Of a stretch of DNA of 64,000 nucleotides, positions 46,063 to 54,695 are shown piece after piece. Position numbers and translations under genes: made by a program. The DNA is from Streptomyces pluripotens (GTDB taxonomy: Bacteria > Actinomycetota > Actinomycetes > Streptomycetales > Streptomycetaceae), in the NCBI RefSeq assembly GCF_000802245.2, contig NZ_CP021080.1, positions 3,162,001 to 3,226,000 of the forward strand. Reading direction: 5' to 3'. Under the pieces are notes generated by a model. The model searched no databases. It was given only the letters and a program-made list of their open reading frames with translations, and was not told where the DNA came from. Every line of letters begins with the position of its first letter. Within the stretch, counting starts at the first letter, position 1.

Positions 46063-46202
46063 GCGCAGTATCCGACCCGGGTGGCAGATCTGGCGGGGGG
46101 TTGCGCCCGGGGGGCGGCCTGGTGGCAGACGGCTCACCCGGCATCCGTATCAGTCTGGCCGTCATGGCCGCGGGCATGGCGTACATGCTGGCCGTGATGT
46201 GA

Positions 46203-46482
46203 CCGTGGCCCGATCCGAGGCAGCCACCTGGTCACGGAGAGCCCGTGGGCGGCTTCCCCGGAGGAGGAATCCCAACCGGCAGGTCCGTTTCACGCGGGCC
46301 GGTGCGCTATCAGCTCCTCCCTCTCTCCCCTTGTCCGCTCCTCCCCCCTTACCCCTTTCGAGGTCGCCCGTTGGCGCGTGACTCACAGCGGTACGACGAT
46401 GATGCGGGGCACTCGTCGCCGCGGACGGCACGTCGACGGGGTCCGCCTCAAGCGTCGGCTGCTCCATGCAGCAGGAGGCGGT
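46203..46482. other. Spacer upstream of marC-like gene
   Basis: 280 bases, no supported gene. Confidence 0.4.
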
Positions 46483-47115
46483 ATGAGCACACTTGAGCTG
46501 ACGGTGCAGGCGACCATCGCCATGATCCTGCTGGTCGATCCGTTCATCCGCGCCATCTTCTTCCGCCTGATGACCGAGCACGAGCCCGAACGGCGACGCG
46601 AGTACGTCCGTCGCATCATGCTGACCGTTACGATCGCCCTGGGTGGTGCGGCGCTCGTCGGCCGAGAGGTGCTCGATCTCATCGGCATCGACCTCGGAGC
46701 CTTCGGCCTGGCAGGCGGACTCGTACTCGCCCTGATGGGGTTCGAGATGCTCTTCGGCGGCCAGCAGCCTCGTGCGCAGGGGGGTGCCTCGGCTCATGCG
46801 GAACCGGCGCTGGAGTCGGCCGAGGGCTCGATCGTCGTGCCGTACGCCATCCCCTTCATGGCGGGCCCGGGCGCGATCACCACGGTGATCACCATCGCCT
46901 CTACCGGAAGTGGATGGTCCGGACCCGTCGCCGCGCTCATCGCCGTGGGCATCACGGTGGCCCTGATCCCCGTGGGACACCTGCTGCTGGTCAACAAGAT
47001 GAACATGACACCGCAGACCATGTCCATCATGACGCGTTTCGGCGGGCTGTTCGTCGCCACGATCGGTGTCCAGCTCATGCTCGGCGGGATCAAGTCGTAC
47101 TTCGGCATCACATGA
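46483..47115 (+). CDS. MarC-family membrane protein
   Basis: 210 residues from ATG at 46483 with AGGAGG upstream. Six hydrophobic helices. LLVDPFIRAIFFRLM near the start and IPFMAGPGAITTVITIAS in the middle are the two MarC repeat signatures (the family normally has DPxG/NPxG and AGPGAI). The MarC family is named from E. coli but is not involved in multiple antibiotic resistance there; its transport function is unknown. Confidence 0.88.
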   Translation: MSTLELTVQATIAMILLVDPFIRAIFFRLMTEHEPERRREYVRRIMLTVTIALGGAALVGREVLDLIGIDLGAFGLAGGLVLALMGFEMLFGGQQPRAQGGASAHAEPALESAEGSIVVPYAIPFMAGPGAITTVITIASTGSGWSGPVAALIAVGITVALIPVGHLLLVNKMNMTPQTMSIMTRFGGLFVATIGVQLMLGGIKSYFGIT

Positions 47116-47589
47116 GCCGCGGGTGTTGCAGCGGGAGCGGCGACCCGGTCATGCGCAGGCAGTCGACGCGACTGCTTCAGACCGCAGCGGGTCCTCACAT
47201 CACCTTGCGGGTGTCGCCGTTCGACCAGGGCGAGCACGACGCAGGGGCGGATCTCTGGATGGGCGGCCTGCACAGCCGAGTTGGAGGACCGCCCGCGCCG
47301 CGTCCGAGTCGGCCAGGGCCCGGTCGCGGCCCGTCTTGCGGAGCCGCCGGTCCCTCGTGGACGAGGGGTCGGCGGACCACTGGCCTCCCCAAAGGACCGG
47401 GCGAAAGAACTACCCGCCCACCCACCCTCCCGGCCTGCGTCACCCGTCCGGGTGACCGGCTTGCAGCGGCGGGACACCGACGGTTACGTTCGCCGCGACA
47501 ACCGCAAACAGATGCAGACGAAGACAGCCCCCGGCCGGGACTGGCATCCCGATCGAGGGCCTGAGCGATCAGGAAGCAGGACCTTCCCG
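47116..47589. other. Intergenic region
   Basis: About 470 bases with no supported gene; the downstream gene's frame is open upstream but contains no ribosome site or recognisable sequence. Confidence 0.45.
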
Positions 47590-48582
47590 ATGGCTGACCC
47601 GCAGTCTAACGCGCGCCTGCGCCCCGGTGCCGGAGCTCCGACCTCCGGCGTGATCCACGTACGCACCCGGCTCACCGCCGACTTCACCGTGCTCTCCAAC
47701 GCCCTCGCGCAGCGGCGCGGCAGCGCGGTCACGGTCGGTGTCGCGGCGTACATCGCCTCGCTGCCCGACGGCACCCCGGTGAGCATCACCGCCCTGTGCA
47801 AACACTTCGCCGAGGGCGAGATCCTGATCTCCCGAGCGCTGAGGGAGCTCGAAACAGCCGGGTACCTGGAACGCCGCCGCGAGCGGCTGCCCACCGGGCA
47901 GGTCCGTACCCGGACGTACTTCTACGACGCGCCCGGCGACGCACCGGCCCCGAGCGGGCCTCCAAAACCGCCGGCACCGCCGCAGCCGCCCCGGCGCCGG
48001 AGGTCGCCCGCGGCGGCGGAGGCACCACGGCACCCGCTCGCGACCACGACCACTGAAACGGCGCCAGTACCTGCCCCTGCACCCACACCTGTACCGGCCC
48101 CCGCACCCACACCTGTACCTGTACCGGCCCCCGCACCCGCACCCGCACCCACACCCACCGGAGAACGGACGAACGAACCGGTGTCGCTCGGCGACGCCGA
48201 CCCGCAGGCGGTCGCCGTGCTGGTCTCGCTCCGCCGAGTCGATCCCCGTCTGGTGCTCTCCGAGCGGGAGGCCGTGCGTCTGGCGCCGGCCGTCGCCGAG
48301 TGGCTCGCGGCCGGTGTCACGCCTTGCCAGATCACCGCGCAACTCACCACCCGGCTGCCCGACCGCTTCCTGACCCGCCCGGCGGGCATCCTGGCCTTCC
48401 GCCTCCGGGAAACACCGCTGCCCGCGCCGCCACGTACGCCCTCCGAGGACACGACACAGCCGGCGGCACAGCCCTTGCGGAACTGCGACGGCTGCGACCG
48501 CGCCTTCCGCGGACCCGCGCTGGGACGCTGCCGGGAGTGCCGGGCCCGGGAAGCCCGCGAACGCCTCCGCACGGCCATCTGA
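47590..48582 (+). CDS. Winged-helix protein with C-terminal zinc ribbon
   Basis: 330 residues from ATG at 47590. The N-terminal 110 residues are a winged helix (ALCKHFAEGEILISRALREL, AGYLERRRERLPTGQVRTRT). A long proline/alanine linker (PAPAPTPVP repeats) leads to a helical domain (VLVSLRRVDPRLVLSEREA) and the zinc-ribbon-like CDGCDRAFRGPALGRCRECR. I recognise this as a multi-copy Streptomyces DNA-binding protein family with no known target. Confidence 0.82.
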   Translation: MADPQSNARLRPGAGAPTSGVIHVRTRLTADFTVLSNALAQRRGSAVTVGVAAYIASLPDGTPVSITALCKHFAEGEILISRALRELETAGYLERRRERLPTGQVRTRTYFYDAPGDAPAPSGPPKPPAPPQPPRRRRSPAAAEAPRHPLATTTTETAPVPAPAPTPVPAPAPTPVPVPAPAPAPAPTPTGERTNEPVSLGDADPQAVAVLVSLRRVDPRLVLSEREAVRLAPAVAEWLAAGVTPCQITAQLTTRLPDRFLTRPAGILAFRLRETPLPAPPRTPSEDTTQPAAQPLRNCDGCDRAFRGPALGRCRECRAREARERLRTAI

Positions 48583-48797
48583 TCCGAGGAACCGCTCCGC
48601 ACGGCCGTCTGACCCGGGGCCGCCCACCGGACCGTCTGTTCCGGAGGCCGCCTGCGTGCGGCCGTCCGCGGTGGGCCGGGGCGGGAGTCCAGGGGCGAAG
48701 GGGGACGAACGGCCCCTGCCAGCGGGGCGGGTGAGGACGCAGGCTGGGAGGCGAGTCGACGCCGCCGATCCCCTCGTCCGGGAGACGGGTAGCAGAT

Positions 48798-49502
48798 ATG
48801 AACGGCCAGGCCACGGACGCGGCTGAGGAGACGCGGGTACTGGTCGTGGAGGACGACCGCGGTATCGCGGACGCCCTGGTGCGCGGTCTGCGGCAGGCCG
48901 GCTACACCGTCGACGGGGTCCGGACCGGGCGTGCCGCGCTCACGGCATCCTCACCCGACGTGGTGCTGCTCGATCTGGGGCTGCCCGACATCGACGGCAT
49001 CGAGGTGTGCCGCAGGCTGCGCGCGCGGTCGGACGCCGCGATCATCGTCGTGACCGCGCGCGGCGAGGAGGCGGACCGGGTGGTGGCCCTGGACGAGGGC
49101 GCCGACGACTACCTGGTCAAACCGTTCGGGCTGGCCGAACTACTCGCCCGGATCCGGGCCGTGCTGCGCCGGCGGCGCCCGGCGGAGCCGGAGGTCCTGC
49201 GGCACGGGCCGCTGGCGCTCGACCTGCGCACCCGGCAGGTCTCGGTCGACGGACACCCGGTGACGCTGACGCCCAAGGAGTTCGGCGTTCTGGAGTGCCT
49301 GGCCGCCGATCCGGGCCGCGTGGTGAGCCGCAGGCAGATCCTGGAGCGGGCCTGGGACGCCCACTGGTACGGACCCACGAAGGTACTGGACGTGCACGTC
49401 GCCGCGCTGCGCCGCAAACTCAGCGTGCCGGGCCTGATCGAAACGGTCTACGGGCACGGCTTCCGGCTCGGGCCGGTCGAGGGGTCCCGGGAGCGGTCGT
49501 GA
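48798..49502 (+). CDS. OmpR-family response regulator
   Basis: 234 residues. Receiver domain: acidic pocket VVEDD, phosphoacceptor Asp in VVLLDLGLPDIDG, Lys in DDYLVKPF. The C-terminal winged helix TLTPKEFGVLECLA, VLDVHVAALRRKL and YGHGFRLGP places it in the OmpR/PhoB group. Its stop overlaps the GTG of the sensor kinase. It probably controls the redox operon that follows; the stimulus is unknown. Confidence 0.94.
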   Translation: MNGQATDAAEETRVLVVEDDRGIADALVRGLRQAGYTVDGVRTGRAALTASSPDVVLLDLGLPDIDGIEVCRRLRARSDAAIIVVTARGEEADRVVALDEGADDYLVKPFGLAELLARIRAVLRRRRPAEPEVLRHGPLALDLRTRQVSVDGHPVTLTPKEFGVLECLAADPGRVVSRRQILERAWDAHWYGPTKVLDVHVAALRRKLSVPGLIETVYGHGFRLGPVEGSRERS

Positions 49503-50875
49503 GCCGCCGGATCGTCTGGACGCTGGTGATCCTGACCTCCGTGCTGCTGGTCCTGGCGGTCGTGCCGCTCGCGGTGTCGATGACGGCACGCGAGCGCGTC
49601 GCCTACCGCGACAACCAGCGGGCCGCCACCCGGGTGATCGCCGCGGCGGCCGAGGAACACCTCTCCGACGGCAAACCGGAGACCGCCATGCGCCGGGAGC
49701 TGGACGCTGCCGCCCGGGCGGGGGACTGTGCAGCCGTGTACGACGCCTCCGCACGGCTGGTGGCCAGTACCCCCTGTACGGCGGCTCAGGGAAACGAGGC
49801 CGAGGAGCTGGCAGAGGAGGTGCTGGCCGGGCACGAGCCGGAGCCGCCGGAGAACGAGGGGCGGCTGCTGGCCGCGGAACCGGCCGGTGAGGTGCGCCAG
49901 CCGGCCGGCGCGGTCGTCCTGGCCCGCTCCGCGGCTCCGCTGAACGACCGCATCGCCGCGATCTGGGGCTGGTCCGCCGCGATCGGCGCGGCCGGGCTGG
50001 CCGCCTCCGTGCTGCTGTCCGTCCGCCTGGCCCACTGGGTCAGCCGCCCCCTGTCCACGCTGGACGCCTCCGCCCGAAGGCTGGGCGAGGGCGCCCTGGA
50101 CGAGCGGGCCGACATCGGGGGCGGACCGCCGGAGGTACGCCGGCTGGCGGCCACCTTCAACACCATGGCGGCCCGTACGGAGGCCCTGGTGCACGGCCAC
50201 CGGGCGGTACTCGCGGACGTGTCCCACCAGCTGCGCACCCCGTTGGCCGCGTTGCGGCTGCGGCTCGACCTGCTGGGCGCCGGTGCCGAGGGCGACGCGG
50301 CCACCGAACTGGCCGCCGCCCAGGAGGAGACCGCCCGGCTCTCCCGGCTGGTCGACGGTCTGCTGGCCGTGGCACGCGCCGAACAGGCGACACCCCGTCC
50401 GACGGCCGTCCGGGTCGACGAGGTGGCGGCCGAGCGGGTGGCCGCGTGGTCGCCGGTGGCCGAGGAGCGCGGCGTACGGCTGTCTTCCGGGTCCGACGGG
50501 CCCGTGCTGAGCGTCGCGCTGGGCGCGGGCCATCTGGAGCAGATCCTCGACAACCTCATCGCCAATGCCGTGGACGCCGTGCCCGCGGGCGGGACGGTGA
50601 CGGTCGAGCACCGCGCCACGGGCCCCTCGGCCCGGGTGGTCGTCATCGACGACGGTCCCGGCATGTCCGACGAGGCGAAGGCGGTCGCCTTCCGCCGGTT
50701 CGGCAACCCCGAGGCCAGGGGCACCGGCCTGGGACTGGCCATCGTCCACCGGCTGGTCACCGTCAACGGCGGTACGGCACGGCTGACGGACACCCCGGGC
50801 GGCGGGCTGACCGTCGTACTGGACCTGCCGCTGTGGCAAGGGCGCGGATCTTTACCGGATCTGAAGAAGTCCTGA
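49499..50875 (+). CDS. Sensor histidine kinase
   Basis: 458 residues from GTG at 49499. Two membrane helices (about 6-28 and 160-182) flank an extracytoplasmic domain of about 130 residues containing a pair of cysteines (RAGDCAAVYD, VASTPCTAA) that could form a redox-sensitive disulfide. HAMP, then HisKA with LADVSHQLRTPLAALRLRL (phospho-His), and HATPase with DNLIANAVDAVP, IDDGPGMSD and GTGLGLAIVHRL. Cognate to the upstream regulator. Confidence 0.93.
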   Translation: MSRRIVWTLVILTSVLLVLAVVPLAVSMTARERVAYRDNQRAATRVIAAAAEEHLSDGKPETAMRRELDAAARAGDCAAVYDASARLVASTPCTAAQGNEAEELAEEVLAGHEPEPPENEGRLLAAEPAGEVRQPAGAVVLARSAAPLNDRIAAIWGWSAAIGAAGLAASVLLSVRLAHWVSRPLSTLDASARRLGEGALDERADIGGGPPEVRRLAATFNTMAARTEALVHGHRAVLADVSHQLRTPLAALRLRLDLLGAGAEGDAATELAAAQEETARLSRLVDGLLAVARAEQATPRPTAVRVDEVAAERVAAWSPVAEERGVRLSSGSDGPVLSVALGAGHLEQILDNLIANAVDAVPAGGTVTVEHRATGPSARVVVIDDGPGMSDEAKAVAFRRFGNPEARGTGLGLAIVHRLVTVNGGTARLTDTPGGGLTVVLDLPLWQGRGSLPDLKKS

Positions 50876-50954
50876 GCGAGTTCCTGAGGGGCGGCGGCCC
50901 AAGCTGGAAGTGCACGCAGCCGACCCGGGCCGCCGACTCACCAGGAGCGCTGCC

Positions 50955-51344
50955 ATGGCCCCCTCGCCCGACGACTTCGATCAGAACGTCTCCTCCGCCG
51001 GTTCTCCGGGCGCACGCGATCGCGGTCTGCGGCGCGGCCGTCATGTCACCCGGTGGATCGCCGTCACCGCTGTGGCCGGTGCCGCGGCCCTCGGCGGCTA
51101 CTACACCCAGGCGCTGCCGGGCGGTTCGGCCTCCCCCGCGCCGGCCGGCCCACAATCCACGCAGCAGCCCGCGACCTCCGCCACGGGAGGGGACGACGCG
51201 GAGCACGGTGGGGGGAACGGCCACGAAGAGGGCGGGGACGACGGCGAGGGCACGGGCTCCGCGGCACAGCCGGCACCGCAGCCCCCCGCACAGCCGCCCG
51301 CCCCCACCCAGCAGCAGCCGCACACCACGACGGGGGCGTCATGA
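50955..51344 (+). CDS. Membrane-anchored low-complexity protein in redox operon
   Basis: 129 residues from ATG at 50955. A single membrane helix (RWIAVTAVAGAAALGGYYT, near 32-50) then a disordered Gly/Pro/Gln-rich exterior (EHGGGNGHEEGG, PAPQPPAQPPAPTQQQ), ending TTTGAS. No domain recognised. Its stop overlaps the ApbE start. In comparable operons an FMN-binding-domain protein stands here as the ApbE substrate; that domain is absent, though the final TGAS loosely recalls the ApbE acceptor motif. That resemblance may be chance. Confidence 0.75.
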   Translation: MAPSPDDFDQNVSSAGSPGARDRGLRRGRHVTRWIAVTAVAGAAALGGYYTQALPGGSASPAPAGPQSTQQPATSATGGDDAEHGGGNGHEEGGDDGEGTGSAAQPAPQPPAQPPAPTQQQPHTTTGAS

Positions 51345-52303
51345 CCACGCGCACTCCGGCCGCGTCCCCCGCCGAGATCGCGTTCCCGGCGCTCGGCACC
51401 ACGGCGGCCCTGCTGGTGACCGACCCGCAGGCGCTGCCCACCGCGGAAGTCGTCCTGCGGGCGGAACTGGCTGCCGTCGACCGCACGTGCAGCCGGTTCC
51501 GCCCCGACTCCGAACTCACCCGGGTGAACCTGAGCGCCGGCACCCCGGTGACGGTCGGCGCGCTCTTCGCCGAGGCCGTCGAGGCCGCGCTGCACGCCGC
51601 GCGGCTCACCGACGGAGCCGTCGATCCGACCGTCGGCCGCGCGGTGGCTGCCGTGGGCTACGACCGCACCTTCGCCTCCCTCGCGCCCGACGACGCCCGG
51701 CCGCTGCCCGTGGCCCGCCCGGCGCCCGGCTGGCAGCGGATCGTCTGGAACCCGCGCACCCGGCGGCTGCGACTGCCCCCGGACACCCATCTCGACCTGG
51801 GCGCCACCGCGAAGGCCCACACCGCCGACCGTGCCGCCCGGCACATCGCCGAGGTCACCGGTACCGGTGTCCTGGTCAACCTCGGTGGCGACCTGACGGT
51901 GGCCGGACCGGTACCGGACGGCGGCTGGCGGATCGCCCTCGCCGACGACCATGCCGGGCCCGCCGCGGACCACGGGCCCGCCGTCGCCGTGACCGGCGGA
52001 GCCCTGGCGACCTCCGGCGTCCGGGTACGCACCTGGCGGCGCGCCGGACGCACGCTGCACCACATCATCGACCCGGCGACCGGCGAACCCGCCGTTCCCG
52101 TCTGGCGCACGGTCAGCGTCGCCGCCGCCACCTGCGTGGACGCCAATGCCGTGGGCACGGCCGCCATCGTGCTGGGCGACCGGGCGGTCGACTGGCTGCG
52201 CCGCATCGCCCTGCCCGTCCGGCTGGTCGGCCTCGACGGCCACGTCCAGTGTCTGGGCGGCTGGCCGCCCGACCCCCCGGAGGCCGCCGGAGGTGCCCGA
52301 TGA
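51341..52303 (+). CDS. FAD:protein FMN transferase (ApbE family)
   Basis: 320 residues from ATG at 51341. FPALGTTAALLVTD at the start, DLGATAKAHTADRAARHIA, VNLGGDLTVAGP and HHIIDPATGEPA are the ApbE motifs, including the acidic residues for Mg and FAD. ApbE attaches FMN from FAD to Thr/Ser of redox proteins, usually outside the membrane; no signal peptide is evident here, so the acceptor may be cytoplasmic or the N-terminus atypical. Overlaps both neighbours. Confidence 0.92.
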   Translation: MTTRTPAASPAEIAFPALGTTAALLVTDPQALPTAEVVLRAELAAVDRTCSRFRPDSELTRVNLSAGTPVTVGALFAEAVEAALHAARLTDGAVDPTVGRAVAAVGYDRTFASLAPDDARPLPVARPAPGWQRIVWNPRTRRLRLPPDTHLDLGATAKAHTADRAARHIAEVTGTGVLVNLGGDLTVAGPVPDGGWRIALADDHAGPAADHGPAVAVTGGALATSGVRVRTWRRAGRTLHHIIDPATGEPAVPVWRTVSVAAATCVDANAVGTAAIVLGDRAVDWLRRIALPVRLVGLDGHVQCLGGWPPDPPEAAGGAR

Positions 52304-52986
52304 CGGCGCTGGCCCTCACCGGCAGCCCGCTGTGGTACGCCAGCCGTGCGGGCGGCACCCTCGCCCTGATCCTGCTCACCGCCACCGTGGTGCTCGGGAT
52401 CACGTCCGGCGGGCGGGCCGCACCCGGCCGCGCGGGCCGGTTCGAGATCGGCCTGCTGCACCGCAATCTGTCCCTGCTCACCCTGGTGTTCCTCGCCGTG
52501 CACGTGGCGACCGCGGTGCTCGACCCGTTCGTGCACCTGGGATGGGCGGTGTCCGTGGTGCCGTTCGGGGCGTCGTACCGCCCGCTCTGGTTGGGTCTGG
52601 GCACGGCCGCGCTCGACCTGCTGCTCGCGGTGCTGGTCACCAGCGCACTACGGCGACGGCTGGGGGTCCGGCGCTGGAAGGCGGTGCACTGGCTGGCGTA
52701 CGCGGCCTGGCCGCTCGCCCTCTTCCACGGCGTGGGAACCGGCACCGACACCCGGCTCCCGCTCCAGCTGTGGCTCTACGCCGGGTGCCTGGCCGCGGTG
52801 GTCGGGGCAGTGTGGTGGCGGCTGGCGAAGGCCGGACCGGGCCGGGTCGCCGGACGCCTGGCAGCCGCCATCGCCGCGGTCGCCGTACCCGTGGTGCTGA
52901 CCATGTTCCTCACCTCCGGACCGCTCCAGCCCGGTTGGGCCCAGCGTGCTGCCGCCACGACGGTCCTGTTCGGGGGTGGACGATGA
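52300..52986 (+). CDS. Ferric-reductase-like heme membrane protein
   Basis: 228 residues, six membrane helices. Histidine pairs suited to two b-type hemes are visible: LLHRNLSLLTLVFLAVHVAT and KAVHWLAYAAWPLALFHGVG. The family (FRD, MsrQ/YedZ-like) moves electrons across the membrane from a cytoplasmic flavoprotein to an external acceptor. Coupled to ApbE upstream and the NuoF-like gene downstream, so electrons may come from that flavoprotein. Confidence 0.9.
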   Translation: MTALALTGSPLWYASRAGGTLALILLTATVVLGITSGGRAAPGRAGRFEIGLLHRNLSLLTLVFLAVHVATAVLDPFVHLGWAVSVVPFGASYRPLWLGLGTAALDLLLAVLVTSALRRRLGVRRWKAVHWLAYAAWPLALFHGVGTGTDTRLPLQLWLYAGCLAAVVGAVWWRLAKAGPGRVAGRLAAAIAAVAVPVVLTMFLTSGPLQPGWAQRAAATTVLFGGGR

Positions 52987-54335
52987 ACCCGTCCGCCCGG
53001 TCACCCCTCGCGGCCGGCCCCAGCACACTCGGGCCGACCGGCCACTCCGCGCCCGTACCGCCCGGTCCGACCGCCCGGCTGCTGGCCGGCTGGTACGCCA
53101 CTGGACGGCCGGCCGCCCTGCCCGATCACCTCCGGCGCTACGGGCCGCCCCCGTTCACCGGCCGACCGGCCGGGCCGCTGGTGCAGGCCGTCGAGGCGGC
53201 GGGACTCACCGGGCGCGGCGGCGCCGGATTCCCCACCGCGCGCAAGTTGCGCGCGGTCGCGGAACGCCGCGGCCGAGCCGTGGTCGTGGTCAACGCCATG
53301 GAGAGTGAACCGGCCAGCCGCAAGGACGAGTTCCTGCTCGCCGTCGCACCCCACCTCGTGCTCGACGGTGCCGTCCTGGCCGCGGACGCGGTCGGCGCCG
53401 ACGTCGTCCACGTGTGCCTGCCCCGCACCCGTGCCGCCCAGTACCGGCAGCTCGCCGCCGCCCTGGACGAGCGCCGGCGGGCCCGGCTCGATCCCGTGCC
53501 GCTGCGGCTGCACGCCCTGCCGCACGCCTACGTCTCCAGCGAATCGACCTCGCTGGTGCGCTGGCTGAGCGGCGGCCCGGCCCGCCCGCAGGGCGGCCCC
53601 CCGCGCAGCCACGAACGCGGGGTCGCCCGGCGCCCCACCCTCGTGGACAACGCCGAGACCCTCGCCCACCTCGCCCTCATCGCCCGTCACGGACCCGGCT
53701 GGTTCCGGCAGGCGGGCCCCCGGGACGAACCCGGCACCACGCTCGTCACCGTCTCCGGCGCCGTCGCCGCCCCCGGCGTCCTGGAGGTCTCGCTCGGTAC
53801 GCCGCTCGGCATGCTCCTCGACCACGCCGGCGGGGCCGCGGAGTCCCTGCGGGCGGTCCTGCTCGGCGGTTACGCCGGCACCTGGCTCCCCGCGGAATAC
53901 CTGCGCACGCCGCTCGCCCGGCACGACCTGGCCGCACTGGGGGCCGCACCCGGGGCAGGCGTGCTCATCGCACTCCCGCAGTCGGCCTGCGGGCTGAGGG
54001 AGACGGCCCGGATGCTCGGCTATCTAGCCGCCCACAGCGCCCGCCAGTGCGGCCCCTGTCGCTTCGGGCTGCCGGCCGTGGCCGGGGACTTCGCGGCACT
54101 GGCCGCCGGACGGGCCGACCCGGACCTGCTGCCCCGCCTGCACCGCCGGACCGGTCTGCTGCCGGACCGGGGCGCCTGCCGCCACCCGGACGGCGCCGCT
54201 CGGCTCGCGGCCTCCGCGCTGCGCGTCTTCGCCGACGACGTCGGCCGGCACCTCACCCACGGCGCCTGCCCGGCCGCGCACCAGCCGCCCCTGCTCGCCG
54301 TACCGCCCGCCACACCTCCGGAGGCCTGGCGATGA
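52983..54335 (+). CDS. NuoF-like NADH-binding flavoprotein with SLBB domain
   Basis: 450 residues. The FMN/NADH region GRGGAGFPTARKL and VVNAMESEPASRKDEF match complex I subunit F and RnfC. An SLBB segment (LVTVSGAVAAPGVLEVSLGTP) follows. The C-terminal cluster motif is SARQCGPCRFG with a later GACRHPDGA; the first of the four usual cysteines (S-C-G-x-C-x2-C) is replaced. It probably oxidises NAD(P)H and passes electrons to the neighbouring heme protein or ferredoxin. Overlaps both neighbouring genes. Confidence 0.88.
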   Translation: MNPSARSPLAAGPSTLGPTGHSAPVPPGPTARLLAGWYATGRPAALPDHLRRYGPPPFTGRPAGPLVQAVEAAGLTGRGGAGFPTARKLRAVAERRGRAVVVVNAMESEPASRKDEFLLAVAPHLVLDGAVLAADAVGADVVHVCLPRTRAAQYRQLAAALDERRRARLDPVPLRLHALPHAYVSSESTSLVRWLSGGPARPQGGPPRSHERGVARRPTLVDNAETLAHLALIARHGPGWFRQAGPRDEPGTTLVTVSGAVAAPGVLEVSLGTPLGMLLDHAGGAAESLRAVLLGGYAGTWLPAEYLRTPLARHDLAALGAAPGAGVLIALPQSACGLRETARMLGYLAAHSARQCGPCRFGLPAVAGDFAALAAGRADPDLLPRLHRRTGLLPDRGACRHPDGAARLAASALRVFADDVGRHLTHGACPAAHQPPLLAVPPATPPEAWR

Positions 54336-54544
54336 CCCGCACCCGGACCCTGCGCATCGACCGCATCGCCTGCACCGGCCGGGGTCTGTGCGCCGAACTG
54401 CTGCCCGAGCTGATCGGCCTCGACGAATGGGGCTACCCGGTGCTCAGGGGGCGGACCGTCCCCGACGAGTTGCGCGGCCACGCCCGCCGGGCCGTCGCAG
54501 CCTGCCCCCGGCTGGCCCTGCACACCGACGTCGAGCGACGGTGA
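54332..54544 (+). CDS. Ferredoxin, [3Fe-4S] type
   Basis: 70 residues. C-x5-C in CTGRGLCAELLPELIGLDEW and the late ACPRLAL give the three-cysteine pattern of actinomycete 3Fe-4S ferredoxins that serve P450s. Here it is the last gene of the redox operon, coupled by ATGA overlap to the NuoF-like gene, so it is its likely electron partner. Confidence 0.9.
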   Translation: MTRTRTLRIDRIACTGRGLCAELLPELIGLDEWGYPVLRGRTVPDELRGHARRAVAACPRLALHTDVERR

Positions 54545-54695
54545 CACCCCGCTCAGCCGCGCCCCGCCACGGCGGATGCGGGCTGTCCGGCCCCAGGCCA
54601 GGGCCGGACAGCCCCTGCCGCCGGCACCGGGGGCCGCGATGTGCTGGACCGGAACCGGCCCGATGGGCACCGCACCGGACGGACCGAGGTGGGCC

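Noticed and set aside
45454..46186. Long minus-strand frames encoding Leu-Pro, Tyr-Arg or Thr-Ala repeats
   Set aside because: They exist only because the GGTAGC tract is open in several frames; no flanking gene-like sequence.
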